The notes below the pieces were generated by a model, which saw only the letters and a list, made by a program, of their open reading frames with translations, was not told the DNA's origin and searched no databases. From Guyanagaster necrorhizus (taxonomy: Eukaryota; Basidiomycota; Agaricomycetes; Agaricales; Physalacriaceae), in contig NW_025064897.1 in assembly GCF_019112545.1 (NCBI RefSeq), positions 429,336 through 493,335 of the forward strand: DNA of 64,000 nucleotides, written 5' to 3'. Positions 21,727-34,279 of this stretch are shown in pieces. A program made the position numbers and the translations under genes. The first letter of the stretch is position 1. Each line of letters starts with the position of its first letter.

Positions 21727-23473
21727 GGTGGCTGACCTTGACGATGGGAAAACGACGACATGATGGGATGACAATGAGTAACCACGAGGAGATAAGAGAG
21801 CCGCCGGCTCTTAATCTGCACACGGAATTCGGATAATCACCTCTCCGACACCCAACCAGAGATCTTCGAGTCGGCGCTGTACTTGCAGCAAGGATCGCGA
21901 TTCAATTTCTGTATAAGGCACCTATTATGCGCGAAGCATCAGAATCCAGGCTTCAAGATTTGAAGCCACAATGGTGAGCCGTGGTGTTATCTACAAGTTA
22001 GATGCATTCGAGCTTGCCACTTGATCCCTTCTTTCCATTCCGAACAGACCGGAACATAAGACGTGATGTCCAGCGAACCAGTTGTCATTCATAACAAATC
22101 GAATTCTTGGACAGTGCCGCAAATAGCGCATTCATTGTTGCGCAGCTCGTTCGTTTAGTAACAGAAAGGACGAAGAACTTGACCTGCGGTCTGATCTACT
22201 TGAGACACGACACGAACAGGGTAGCCGACCATGAGGCAGCTGTACTGGATCCAGACCCATTACTACCAGCTGTCACTGCAGTGGTCGCGGACCTCACAAC
22301 TGGTACGTACTTAGTGCAGTTGAATTTCCAAGACATTGACGAAATCCCAGACAGGTGTCAAAATTCCGAGGAATAACTATAGCACCCAGGATTTTATCCA
22401 GTCTCCCCACAACTGATGCAGAAATCTGAAAGAAGGCGTCGTGAAGATCGCGCGCGACTCGTAAGCTCAACAGGATTTATATCTTTTCGCTCTCAGGGAA
22501 TTTTGCTAATCCCAAACTATAGATAGTTTCCCTTAAATCTCTTGACAGGCCAGCAGTATCTCTACGGACCTAGCGACGGCCACGAAGCCGGCCACAGTTC
22601 TCATTCATGGAATTGTTACGAACACGATGCTGAGCTTCACATCATTTCCCCGTGGCGGAACCGACTGCAGTGCCACTATTCAGGCGGTCTATACAGGGTA
22701 TTCAGATACGAGTTCCGTGAGTATCTATAAAGCAGCTTGCCAGGCTGCTAGTTACTACTAGCCCGGTAGGGCATCTGTCGGGCTCACATGCATTTTCGTT
22801 GCCACTGTCGTTGCTGGTAGACTCGGTCCTGTTATTGTGCTGTACCCAATACCGAGACATCAAATTACAAATGTCAAACTGAAATACATGGGTATCTTCA
22901 GGGAAAAAATATTCGCTCTATTATGTAGTACATCCCCGGAGTTAGGGTAGGCACTGGAGACCGTGTGCATATCGGTAGAGGTTTCTAATGGCGCATCTTA
23001 TTTTCATCTCTAAGTTATGGTAATACTTCGCATCTTGTTTAGTCTCTTTCATTGGATGGTGGCTCGTCTTGGAGATGTATGGGAACGAAAGTCTTTCCTT
23101 AACTGGTTGCTTCCTGTTGTCCTGTAAGCCCTCTGATCTGTATTATATTCGTGAATTAACATTTGCTCCAGAGATGCATGTTTTATTTGTATTGATGGAA
23201 ACAAGTAGTGGATGAATGTTCCAGACCTTTTGTCGCTCTCCGTATGTGAAGGCCTGTGCTCTATGGAATTACAAGTGGCTTACGTTCAAGTAGGATTTTC
23301 CGTATCTCAAACTTGCTTATAAATATCAAAGGAAATATCAACATCTCAGCGATTTCATGAGTCTCCTGCGACTAAAAGGATGAATTTTCTAAAATATGAC
23401 AGGTTTTTTTCTACGTCTTTTATATTTTTTGAGTGACCCTAGTTACTCTTGCATATCTATATCCTGGTAAGCT

Positions 23474-23980
23474 TTGCCCACAATTCCTTATTGTCAGCTG
23501 AAGGATCCACGTCAATATTTAGGCTTAAACCACCTGCTGAAGCACGTCTATGGAAAAGAGCTACAATCCTTGTGGTTTATCATCAGGAGGTTGATCCAGT
23601 CTACCGTTTCTCTGGACGCTTTTCTAGCGTTGTTGGTCATTGCCATACCTACCACCGAATCAATGCGATTAGTGTACCTTTTCACCACGGTGTCGTTTCT
23701 GTTCGCTGGCGTCATACCAGCCTTATTCTGTATAACTTTCCTTCATGCCGAGCAGTTCGGACACACATCAAGGCTTTCCGACATGTTTGGAACCACAGCG
23801 GCCATACAGGAAAGAGGAAGAATTTTGTTCGTAAGCTAATTGGTATACTGTTTTGACCTACTTTATTTATTGCCTAGACGAGCGTCATACAAGGAGCCTT
23901 ATACAGGTCTCCCATCCTAGATCCATCAGGACCATGTACGTGGTCATGTCTGCGATTCTGACTTTGACCTCAGTGCTCCT
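23474..23980 (+). CDS. Putative integral membrane protein (partial or degraded)
   Basis: An open frame contains LKDPRQYLGLNHLLKHVYGK, then two strongly hydrophobic segments (VSLDAFLALLVIAIP; LVYLFTTVSFLFAGVIPALF), a polar tail, and ends ERGRILF at a GTAAGC donor. A CCTAG acceptor 47 nt on (exon resuming near 23879) continues with TSVIQGALYRSPILDPSGP. A possible 31-nt upstream intron (GTAAGC...TTGTCAG) precedes LKDPRQ, and a further upstream frame (LFSLFHWMVARLGDVWERKSF near 23040-23110) may belong to the same gene. No family recognised; it may be a decaying gene. Confidence 0.35.
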
Positions 23981-24218
23981 TGGCATGGAAAGGCCCAAGA
24001 CCACTGCTGCAGATGGCGATGAACGTCGTATTAATGATGCAATATAGAAGTAGACTACAGTGATAATTGTCCTCTATGCGCTTTGAGAGTGAGACATAGC
24101 AGAGAATGGGGGTAAGCATGCTAGAATTTGGTTTTACACGAGGCCTCTGAGGGAGAAGGGAACTAGATGGTGCCCTTAGCCAAGGAAGAGCTTAATAAAA
24201 TAAAGAGATGCTACTCAC

Positions 24219-24633
24219 TTTCTTCAAAGAAGACTCCAAACCGTCGAGCACGACGAATTTCTCTGCTGTCCCTTTTTCTGGTCATGGAGATAGAGACAAA
24301 AGTGAAGCCGGGAGGCACGAATGAAAACCGCCCCGACTGCCTGGCACGGTTCGGCCGACTGAAGCGTTTCCACAACAACACAAACCATCTCTTGAAGGAT
24401 TGCCGTTGGCGTTGACGGCGAGGTTGGGGGAGTTGAGCGACCTCATTATCTGGACCGTGAAGCTCATGCTGTGAGGGGAGACGTTGACGTCTATTGGAAA
24501 ATCAGAGGAAGAAACATAAGAGGAGAGATAACAGCGCAAAGAAATGTGCCACTGACGCAGTTTTGAAAAGCTTCTTGAAACGACGTCGCGGAGGACTGGC
24601 CAGACGTTGTCGGAATGAAAGGCTGCGCAACAT
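24219..24633 (-). CDS. Putative small basic protein, unknown
   Basis: On the minus strand an ATG at 24633 starts MLRSLSFRQRLASPPRRRFK followed by a hydrophobic run (AHFFALLSLLLCFF). A second block after an AATAG acceptor (24490 downward) is arginine- and glutamine-rich (RRQRQRQSFKRWFVLLWKRF) and reaches a GTGAGT donor at 24211-24218. The splice joining the two blocks is not clear. No family recognised. It could equally be a leader region of a longer minus-strand gene. Confidence 0.25.
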
Positions 24634-25285
24634 ATTTTAAATAAAGCAACGACAGTGAATTTTGAACGAATGTGATGAGATGGCTAAGCGTTAGAGTGTT
24701 GTGTCGCGTTCACCTGGAACGACGGGTAAGGATGACTTGCGACCGAAAGAACGCGGCTTATTAGACGGAACGGACCTCGAAGCCACCATGGCATGACTTT
24801 GTTGAACAATGGTAGTTATGATGAGGAATCCATTATCCTAACTTGAGGTGGCTCTTGAAGAACAAAGGCAGCATAAGATCTCAGGTAATAGCAAGGTCCT
24901 TATTGTGACAGAAATGCGTAGTGACAAAGAAGCAAGGGATTACCAACGCAGTACTAGCTATCGTTACTTTGCAGCCAAGTTACAGGCCTGTACCGCTGAG
25001 AAGAAATCGACTTTGGTGGTATGACTAGCTTCCCTAAGATAGAGCGTCAATGTATCAAAAATCGGCAGTCAGACCTGAAAGGACACCAGGAGCGACAGCG
25101 TAGAAAGTGGCAAGCCTTGGCAACAGTAGCCAAGCTGGTCAGACGGGATTTGCCGGAAAAACTCTTTTGGTTACTTTTTATAACTCCGACAAAAATTTTG
25201 GCTTCACTTGATCTTTTCTCTCGTCAATCCCTAACCATTATCTTCCCTCATCTCTCCCCGTTCCCCCCTTCCTCTGTCCGCTGCG

Positions 25286-28200
25286 ATGACCGTAAGTTCT
25301 CTATCTAACTTGATGTGCGTGCCGCCGGCGTCTAATCTGGCATTTAGGTCAATTTCATGCAGGGTTTACTTGCCCTGCTCATGCAGACACTTTCGAACGA
25401 CACCGCACAACTGAAAGCTGTAAACCCCATTTAATCTTATTTCATACTTTTTGAGCTCAGATGCATCTTCGTGATCATAGGCGACTGCTCAGCTGAAACA
25501 AGGGTATTACAAGAATCCTGAGTGTATTCCTGCGCTCGCGAATATCATCGCCAATTCGGAGGAACAAGCTGTATGTGTCATTCGCCTCGTCAACTCGTGA
25601 AAAGCTGTATAAATTCGATCTATGGATCAGATCCGCCAACTTGCGGCCGTGGAGTTAAGAAAACGCATCGATTACGATAGCGGCAAGATGTGGATGCTCG
25701 TTTCCCAGACAGAGCGTGAACAGCTGAAGGCCAGCTTCCCAGAGCTCATTTTAAAAGAACAGAGGTATGTTCTGCTGTCCTTTTGTGGTTACATGTTCCA
25801 GTTTAAGCTATTGGCTGTAGTACCCTTGTCAGGCATTCTGCCGCGCGCGTCTTAGCCGCCATCTCATCAATTGAAGTCCCTGCAGGTAACTGGCCGCAGC
25901 TTCTGCCCATTCTCCACCAGGCCTGCACCTCTCCTGTGGCTTCTCACCGCGAAGTCGGCACATTCATGCTATATTCCGTGCTCGAGAACATCTGCGAAGG
26001 TTTCCAAACTCACCTTGTAGAGCTCTTCAAGCTTTTTGGGCGAACCATAAATGACCTGGAATCTATCGAAGTTCGCATCACCACAGTCAGGTCGGTATAA
26101 GTCACTGGCTCGTCGTGACGCGAGGTTGATCTAGTCTACAGGGCACTGGGTGTTATCGCCCAGTACATCGATGCTGATGACAAGCAGGAGCTCGTGTGTG
26201 CCCGTTAATTCGTTTTGAATAGCATCTGACGACATTCCAGGCCATGTATCAGGCTCTCCTTCCCTCCATAATCCAAGTCATCGGCCAGACAGTCGAGACT
26301 GGCAATGACGGCGGAGCCCGTCATCTCTTCGATGTTCTGGAGACCCTTCTCATCCTTGTAGGTAACATTTTGGTCTCGCCGTCAACGTTGTCATAATGAC
26401 AATATCAACAGGAGGTTCCCATCCTTAGCAAAAACATACCCGACCTTGTCAATTTCCTTCTCCAATGTGGAGGCAATCGCAACTTCGAAGCTGACCTGAG
26501 AGTTCTAGCTCTTAACGCATTGAACTGGACTGTCCAGTAGTGAGTATCAAGTAATGCATCGCGTCCAATTTTTCTGAATCGGTGAACACCGAACCAGCAA
26601 GAAATCAAAGGTCCAGAGCGCGGGTCTCGCTCCTGTAATGCTGGAGCATCTCATGCCTATTACGACTGAGGAAGAGCCTGAGGATGTAGACGACGAGGCG
26701 CCTTCTCGGGTGAGCGAGTTGTCTTTTTTTTTAAGTATACCTGTACCTGTCTTGACTATTTGTTAGTCCGCTCTTCGGATTATCGATGGGCTTTCTTCCA
26801 ACTTGCCACCCACCCAAGTCTTCCCATTCCTGCGAAACCTCATTGTGCAATATTTCTCCTCGGCCGACGCTGCTCAGAGGCGAGGTGCCATGTTGGCTCT
26901 CGGCGTTGCCGTTGAGGGTTGCAGTGAATTCATGGGAGCTCAGATGGGTCAAGTCTGGCCCATGATCGAAGTGGGTTTGCAAGATAACGATGCTGGTGTT
27001 AGGAAAGCCACCTGTGCGGCTGTCAGTTGCCTCTGTGAATGGCTTGAGGACGAGTGTGTTGCGAAGCACGCCATGCTCGTTCCCGTAAGTGCTAGCTCTC
27101 TCTAAGGGGCGTTTGTAGCTAACACGCGCGACTTGCAGGCTATAATGAACCTCATCAATGACGAGCCCACCCAGCGTTCAGCCTGCGGAGCTCTTGACAC
27201 TCTTCTTGAGATCTTACACGATGTTATCGATCAATATCTTCACCTTATCATGGAACGTCTTGCTGGTCTCCTGGAGACAGCGCCTCTTCCCGTTAAAGCC
27301 GTCGTCACTGGTGCCATCGGAAGTGCAGCTCATGCATCCAGGGAACGTTTCCTCCCCTACTTCGAGCACACTATGTCACGCCTGCAACACTTCCTTGTTC
27401 TCACCGGCGAGGGAGAGGAGACCGAACTTCGAGGCATCACAATGGATGCTATTGGAACGTTTGCCGAAGCTGTTGGCAAAGATCGTTTCCGGCCTTACTT
27501 CCCTGATATGATGAAGCAAGCCTTCCAAGGAATTGAGATGGAGAGTGCTCGCTTAAGAGAATGCAGCTTTTTATTCTTTGGTGTTATGGCGAGAGTATTC
27601 GGCGAAGAATTTGCCCCTTATCTACCTAACGTTGTTCCTCCCTTGCTGCAGAGTTGCAAACAGGACGAAGGTGGAACAGAGTGTATGTTTCTTGCGTTAT
27701 TATTTTTTTCGTATTACTGACCTTTTCCTCTCTAGTTTCTGTATCTGACGCTGTTGCGGCGTTTGACTCTGGTTCTTCTCCTTCCAATGCCATCACAATC
27801 TCTGATGACGATGGTCATGGTGCAGATGGTGTTGAGTTGGATAATCTCGATCTCAATAAGATGATGGACGTCAACAGTGCTATTGCTGTTGAGAAAGAGA
27901 TTGCCGCCGACACTATTGGCACTCTTTTCGCTTCCACCAAGCATCATTTCTTCCCTTACGTTGAGCCCTGCTCCTTGGAACTCACTGAACTCCTCAACCA
28001 CTACTATGAGGGCATCAGGAAGAGCGCGATGGACTCCTTGCTTGAGATCGTTAGGACCTTCTATGATTTGAGCGATCACCAAGATTGGGTTGCCGGCAAA
28101 GTTGTGGTGCGTTGCGAATGTCGGTTTGGAGTTGTTGATAGCGCCTAACGGAGCCTGTAGCAAGTGCCTGTTCAGAGCACCGTGCGGGACCTCATTAACC

Positions 28201-29454
28201 ACGTCGTCCCCCATTTATTGGACATGTACCAGACCGAAGATAACAAGTAGGTGTTGATTTCTTCTTCGCTAGCATTGCCATTGCGTGACGAAAAATTAAA
28301 CTCAGCTCACTTCGACGCAAATGCGCATGAGACTATTTTTTTATTATTATTCTGATCACATTCTTTAACCAACTTCTATGGAACTGAACTAATCGCCTTT
28401 CATCTCATAGGTCTGTTGTATCTTCGCTATGTGTTGGCTTCGCAGAAACTTTGAACAAGATTGGTCCCGCGTTTGTCGATGGCTGTGTGTTGTTTCCTGA
28501 TCTTGGCTCGTGCATCCCCCTTATAAGTTGATAGACCTCGATCGCGTTTCCGAGATCGCTGTTCAAATTCTTGGGCAAAAGGCGTTCTGTCAACAGGATC
28601 CTGACCAGGATGAAAGTGAAGAAGCCCCCGAAGATCAGGCTGAGTATGATTCTGTCTTGATTTCTTCTGCAGGAGACCTTGTGTCCGCTTTGGCTAATGT
28701 CTTGGGTGCTGATTTTGCTCCTGCTTTCGGCACATATTTCCCTCTCATCTCCAAATTCTACGTAAGCCCATTTTGTCGCCTTGCGTATCCTAGCAATTGA
28801 ATTATTCTTTAGAAAAAAGGCCGTTCGCTTAGCGATCGCTCATCTGCAATTGGTTGCTTGGCCGAAATTATTGCGGGCATGAAAGAGTCAGTTACGCCGT
28901 CCTCAGAACCCCTTCTTGAACTCTTCTACCGCGCTTTAAGCGACGAAGAGCCCGAAGTTCTTAGTAATGCAGCATTTGGTATTGGATTGCTTGTCGAACA
29001 TTCTCAGATGGACTTGTCACCACAATATCTTCATGTCCTCGCTGCCCTTCAACCTCTCTTCGTCGTCCTTCCTGACAGTCCGGCAGCCCGCCTTAATGCC
29101 AAGGATAACGCGGCTGGCGCTGTTGCGCGTCTCATCGTGCGCAATACCACTGCTCTCCCCTTGGACCAAGTTCTTCCCGTATGGCTCAATGCGCTGCCAC
29201 TGAAGAACGACTTCCTTGAGAACCGCCCTGTGTTCCGCGCCATCTTCCACCTCTTCCGGACCAACTCCAGTGTCCTCCTACCTCACCTTGATAGCCTCTT
29301 ACAGGAATTCGCTGTTGTCCTTGACCCAAGTCAGCCTGACCAGGTTGGGGATGAGGTCCGGGCAGAGCTGATTCAACTCATAGCTATGTTAAACCAGGAG
29401 GACCCGGCGAAGATACAAGCAGCGGGGTTAGCTGTTTTTGTACCAGGTGCTTGA
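25286..29454 (+). CDS. kap123: Importin subunit beta-4 / karyopherin KAP123 (HEAT-repeat nuclear import receptor)
   Basis: Sixteen exons join in frame: 25286-25291, 25348-25419, 25481-25570, 25631-25764, 25833-26090, 26142-26193, 26241-26357, 26412-26539, 26598-26709, 26767-27084, 27139-27682, 27736-28106, 28161-28246, 28411-28484, 28535-28761, 28813-29454. They total 3231 nt, 1076 residues plus stop, close to yeast Kap123 and human IPO4. The N-terminal importin region has TAQLKQGYYKNPECIPALA and VELRKRIDYDSGKMW. HEAT repeats follow throughout (RGAMLALGVAVEGCSEFM; LRECSFLFFGVMARVFGEEF). Acidic loops occur (ITTEEEPEDVDDEAPS; DQDESEEAPEDQAEYD). In this family the protein carries ribosomal proteins and histones into the nucleus with Ran. 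The first exon holds only Met-Thr. No stop or frame break was found; this is the best-preserved gene of the window. Confidence 0.95.
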
Positions 29455-29880
29455 GATGATTCTAATTTCATATCACGTTATATTCCTTGATGACATTTAC
29501 TAGTTACGGATCCATTTGCATACGACGCATGTTTTTCTTGTTTTCTTTCATCGTTTCTTAGAGTAGCATGTTATATTTTGGTTACTAATGTTAAGTTCTT
29601 CGGTGACCTAGGTACCACTGCATGACGAAAGCGTTGGAAACGGACGCGTTGTTGGTGCGTGTTGATCAGTGTGTTCCTCCCGACTTTCAAGGATAAGGAG
29701 GACCACGGGGTTCAACCTGGGTGGGTGGGATCGTGGGCATTGGATTATTGAACAAGAATGTCATCCAAATTGGACAATCTCATGAGAAGAAATGTCGATG
29801 CGCTTAATGCATTACATCATCGTCGTGCGAATGATGTCGACTGTCGCTGGGATCTGCGCTACGCGGGTGGGTCCTCAGGG
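29455..29880. other. Downstream region of KAP123, no gene seen
   Basis: AT-rich 3' UTR-like sequence just after the stop, then CpG-containing DNA without an assignable frame. The ATG at 29758 opens a short frame that only overlaps the following promoter. Confidence 0.5.
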
Positions 29881-30245
29881 TATAAAAGGGCACGACGGTT
29901 CGACAACCCACATCTTCCAACTCTTTCCTCTACTGCCATCATCTCTACTGCTTTTCAGCAACACCACCTTTGTCCACTGTAAGTGTGTGGAAGTGACCTC
30001 TGTGACTTACCCTTCTAGACACTCGTCACCCCGCCCTTCATCGGCGCTGCACCGTTGTGCCTGGCCTTCGCCTCGGCGCACAATAGGTCTTTCTCTCTGA
30101 AGCATAGTCCGATCTGATTCACTCTTCCATTTTGGCCAGAACCGGCTTGCATTCTGAGGAAACACATCTGCTTTGTCATCAAGTATGTGTTTCTTCCATG
30201 AAGTGCATTCCGATGTACTGAGCTGTGGATCAGAAGATGGCCCCT
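29881..30245 (+). promoter_or_regulatory. TATA promoter with leader intron; its gene is cut off by a transposon
   Basis: GGGTATAAAAGGG (TATA at 29881-29888) is followed at the usual 25-40 nt by pyrimidine-rich sequence (CATCTTCCAACTCTTTCCTC). A candidate leader intron runs from GTAAGTGTGTGG (29980) to CCTTCTAG (about 30018). After it comes CpG-containing sequence with a further donor-like GTATGT near 30186, but no convincing coding frame. CpG content drops and element J begins near 30250. I infer the promoter-proximal part of a highly expressed gene whose body was lost or displaced. Confidence 0.5.
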
Positions 30246-30249
30246 TCCA

Positions 30250-32106
30250 TCAATCATGACTGAGAGATGACCAAAAAGAGATCTGATCTATTACAATGGT
30301 CAGATCTATATGCTTTGAGATCAAGCCCTCTGAGGGAAGATTATTGCCCAATCACATGACCACATCACTGCAGGACACCCTGGAATCATGAAGACCACAG
30401 AGTTAGTATTACAGGAATACTGGTGGCCAAAACTGAAGAGGAATGTGGAGAAGTATGTGAGGGCCTGCAAAACCTGCCAGTGCATCAAATTGAGCATGCA
30501 AGTGAAAGCAGCCCCACTACATCCAAATGAAGTACCAAGCACACTATGGACACACATATCTGTAGACATGGTCACTGGTTTGCTAGAGTGCCAAGGTTAC
30601 AATGCTATTATCATCATAGTTGATTGCTTCTCAAAGGTAATTATTTTGATCACATGCTTGACAGAGTTGTCATCAGAAAGATGGGCAAAGATCTTACAAG
30701 ACAAGGTATATGCCAAATACAGCATGTCACAAGTGGTGATTTTAGACTGAGGACTACAGTTTATCTGTAAGTTTATAACAGACTTATATCATCTTTTTCA
30801 GATTTGAAGCAACACCTTTACTACTTATCACTCACAGACAGATGGGCAGACAGAGTGAAGTCAAGAAGTATCTCTGAATGTTTATCAACTATTGGCAAGA
30901 TGACTGGACCAACTGGCTCCTGCTCACAACTTTCCAATACAACAACTGGATACACTTGACAATGGACAAAATCCCATTCTTTGTCAAATATGAGTGACAT
31001 TCTCACATCACTGGTTCATCCTGCCACTCCACTATAACTCCCACATCCACATTGTTTGTGGATTAAATGACCAAGATCCATGATGAGACAAAGTCTGCTC
31101 TTGAGAAAGTTACCATCATAATGAAACATCAATATGATAAATTCTGCCATTCTGCTGTCTAGTACACAGTCAGAGACTGAGTTTGGCTGGATACAACTAA
31201 TCTCCATCTTTCTTGCCTGAAAAAGAAGCTTGCCAATAAAAACACCAGTTTTTTTGCCATCAGTAAGAAGGTCAGGACCTCTACCTATCATCTCACACTC
31301 TCTATGACTTAGAAGATACACCTTATTTTCAACAAATCTCTTCTCTCTCTTTATATATCTCTCACTTTTCTCAATCAAGAAACTCCTCTACCTTTCAAAC
31401 CAGTTCTGGTCAATGAGAGAGAACATTATGAAATTGAACAGATTTTTAACCACTGCATTTGTAAAACTTGCAGCTATTGGAGTTAATGCCCCTCTACTGT
31501 TGTTGAATATCTCATTAAGTGGAAGAGTTATAGCCTTAAATCCAATCAGTGAGTCAGTGAATGTAATATGAATATTACTAATATCATTTATGACTATAAA
31601 CTTTCCTTTAATTGAGCCATCAGGATAATGGTTTTAACCAGAGAGTAATATTATAATTTTTCTGCTTATTTTATCTTTTCTCTTGATTATCTTATTTTTG
31701 ATCTTATTTTATCAGAGTGTCTATCTTATCTAAGGTGGCTATCAACTGTGGGACAATTATTTAACTACAATAGGTATCTTGCACTATTATCCTTTGACAT
31801 ATCACAGATATCTTATCAACAGACAATACTTTATTGTTCTGCTCTTGATAACTGGACACAATGGCACCATATTATAGAAATGCATAATAAGTAGAAACTA
31901 TATTTAGTTTATACAAAATATATATAAGTAGCATAGCTCTCACTGTAATAGACCAGCTTTGAGCTAAAGTTTATCTATACCACTCTTTCTCTCTTGAGCC
32001 TAACTTGTGTGGTCTTGATCAAACACTACTTGATTCACATTAAGTGGACTCTAATGTGATGGTGTGAATTTGACACAGCATGAGTTTATCATGTGTCTAA
32101 AGTCAT
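30250..32106 (+). mobile_element. Chromovirus family 1, copy J (3' fragment)
   Basis: Starts inside pol near the RNase H/integrase border (equivalent to about 13250 in copy A), with no 5' LTR or target duplication, and borders the gene island directly. An integrase piece at 30388-30750 is open: LVLQEYWWPKLKRNVEKYVR, CKTCQCIK, VDMVTGL and IIIIVDCFSKVIILIT. Thereafter stops. A decayed PPT (CCAGAGAG) precedes the 3' LTR at 31649. The LTR end is missing, cut by the Copia fragment. Confidence 0.8.
31649..32106 (+). repeat. 3' LTR of copy J, 3' end truncated
   Basis: Starts TATTATAATTTTTC and contains TATATAAG and CAGCTTTGAGCTAAAG (B-type transcript start). It follows other family-1 LTRs until GTTTATCATGTGTCTAAAG, then similarity stops and minus-strand Copia sequence begins. 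Confidence 0.7.
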
Positions 32107-33802
32107 GTATCAAGCAGATCTAATGTTGATCTGTCTGATTTTCAGCCATCACTCAGAAATCATCAAAAGCCTAAATCATTGTCTCATCTGGTTTATCAGC
32201 AAGAAATACCTCATGTTTGAAAGATGTGCCACTATTTATGATTGGCATAAAATAAGACTTTTCTCTATTGGATATTATGCAGCTCAGTCTCCACAGATCT
32301 ATCACCATAAGGTTCAAAGATTCCACATTTGGTTCAGTTGGCTCATCAAAAGGTCAATGTGTCTGCTTTGCCATGAGGCAGTCCTTGCACTTTTCTTTGA
32401 CCTTTCTGTTAGTGATTTCACTAGTGAGCCTGTCTATCAGATTTTTTGAGACTATTTTTTTAATTGTTTTAATACTTGCATGCATAAGACAGTGATGCCA
32501 TTGGCACAGTGAGATTGGGTCACTCCTTGATGACATTGTGAAGTGCCCAGCAGGTATATTTCTCTTATCATCAATATACTCAAAGACATACATTTCACTC
32601 TCACTATATCTGGTGAAGACTTCTGCACTATTTGTATCTCTGACAACTGCTTATTCTTCCTCAAACATTGTAGAGAATCTGGCTGCATCAAGGGCACTGA
32701 TGAAAATAAGATTTGTGGCCAGTGAGAGTGTGTATAATGCATTCTTGAATGTCAGTCTCATGAGTTTGTTCTCTCCAGTCTTGCAACAGAATAGTTTGCT
32801 AGTTGTTTTCACTTCTGGGATTGTGAATCTGCCCTCTAGCTGCTTTACTGAGGAGCCAGTATGAAATAGCTGTGCTGTATACTCTGTGAAACCCTTCTGA
32901 TCCTTCATGATGTGGTTGCTAGCTCTTGAGTCCATGAAGTGTAGTGATTTGGTCAGTTTCTGTATCTTGAATATTGTTAATACATATGCTTTATCTGCCA
33001 CAGGTGTATTGTATATAAATTCCTCCACCCCAAAGAGACTAAGATCCAGATCCAGAGCCTCATCATCATCAATCTCCTCAAGATCAAGTACATCAAACTC
33101 CAAAATAGACAAGGTAGTAATCTCAAAATCTGAATCAGTTAGTGAACAAGTTATCTCAAATCCATTTAAGTTATCCAAGTCACTGTCAATATCTTCAATA
33201 TGCAGCATTTTCTTATCACTCAGCTCATCTCTAGCCTAATGAATATATATAATATTATCCTTCTCATTGAACACTGTAATAGCTCCTTTGAGCAGCACCT
33301 TCTTTACCATTACACCCTGGCTAGTCTCATCACCATTCATTGTTATATGTCATGAATGTGATATGGGGGATATAGGCTATTGTCATGTTTGCCTGGGTGT
33401 ATCAGGAGCTGTCACTACTTGTATGCTGGATATTGTATTGTTTGCCTGGTTATTCTGTTTATTTCTTCTGAAATTGTCAGAGAACTGACTCTCTTTTCCT
33501 CCTCTAGGCCAATAACAATCCATAATGTTGTGAGTTGAATGTTTACAGGCCTTACAGTTTAGATTAGAGCACTATTTACTGGTAGACAACTTTGCATTCA
33601 GGACAAGAGATGCATCTGTCTTATTGGAATACAAGATAATATGGTGGATCTGCAAGAGTGATATAATCTCAACTGACATCTTGCACTGGTATAAAAAGGT
33701 ATGATTGAGAGCTAGTTTGTACTGTGAGAGAGAAAGCATATGATGATTTCTCAAAAGTCTTTGTCAGTTAATTTCCATCCAGTTTTAGACAAGTTATCAA
33801 TG
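32107..33802 (-). mobile_element. Copia retrotransposon fragment L (gag end, protease, GAG-pre-integrase)
   Basis: Minus-strand Ty1/copia. In reading order: a gag piece at 33572-33754 (LSQYKLALNHTFLYQCKM); a zinc knuckle CKACKHSTHNIMDC around 33515-33560; an acidic stretch (DLEEIDDDEALDLDLSLFG); and a protease at about 32651-33208 with HFMDSRASNHI (usual DSGAS changed to DSRAS). Then comes the GAG-pre-integrase domain at 32354-32593 (LCQWHHCLMHASIKTIKKIV, then CKDCLMAKQTH). Integrase and RT are absent. Both ends are cut: J's LTR on the left, a family-2 LTR at 33803 on the right. It is inactive. Confidence 0.8.
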
Positions 33803-34279
33803 TGTTACACACATACCACTGGTCTCTGTTCATTCCAACCAACCTAAAATTCAACTGCCAAGTTCCACTGGCCTCTGGCCATTCTCTACTCTTATTAATT
33901 TCATTTTACCTTGATCATTTCACATTTAGATTTCATATTATAATATTTAGACTCCAAATGCAGTAGCAAATAATTGACACTAGAGCCCAATAGACCCTGA
34001 CTCAGAATTAGCTACTGTTAGTATATAAACCATGTATAATCATTGTAATTACTCAGTTTGAGTATTAACTTAGATAGCCACTTACACTTTGTACTCACTT
34101 CAATCCTCTTTATCTTGTCTATTAGACTCTGCTCCAAAGAATACTCTGCTTCACTTCTCTAATAGACCTCTATTCTGCTAATCTAAGTCCTTGGGCCTTA
34201 AATTAAGAGTGACATTGCTAATAGCTTCATTAATGCCTATACACTTTACCAGTCTCCATGCATGCACTCAGGTCCAATC
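33803..34279 (+). repeat. Family-2 LTR, 3' end interrupted
   Basis: TGTTACACACATACCACTGG and the shared internal TATATAAA region, running to CATGCACTCAGGTCCAATC, about 20 bp short of the normal end. At 34280 a family-1 LTR begins in the opposite orientation. The 5' flank is CAATG; the matching duplication is not found. Confidence 0.75.

Larger units (their letters stand above)
21775..25285. other. Intergenic or poorly resolved stretch between amidohydrolase and importin
   Basis: Normal CpG content and patches of host-like coding character, but no gene with a recognised family. Open pieces include 22107-22376 (+), and an S/T-rich frame near 22550-22730. Two weak gene candidates are listed separately (23474-23980 plus, 24219-24633 minus). 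A divergent promoter for the two flanking genes should lie within it, but I see no clear TATA. Confidence 0.4.

Noticed and set aside
22107..22376. 90-codon open frame in the gene island
   Set aside because: No family, no coherent exon continuation, and stops soon after; listed only as part of the unresolved stretch.
26731..29264. Minus-strand frames of 70-160 codons opposite KAP123
   Set aside because: Shadow frames of a well-supported gene; they contain no known motif and cross its introns.
29758..30100. Two overlapping short frames downstream of KAP123
   Set aside because: They run across the TATA box and the leader intron, so they are better explained by chance in a promoter region.
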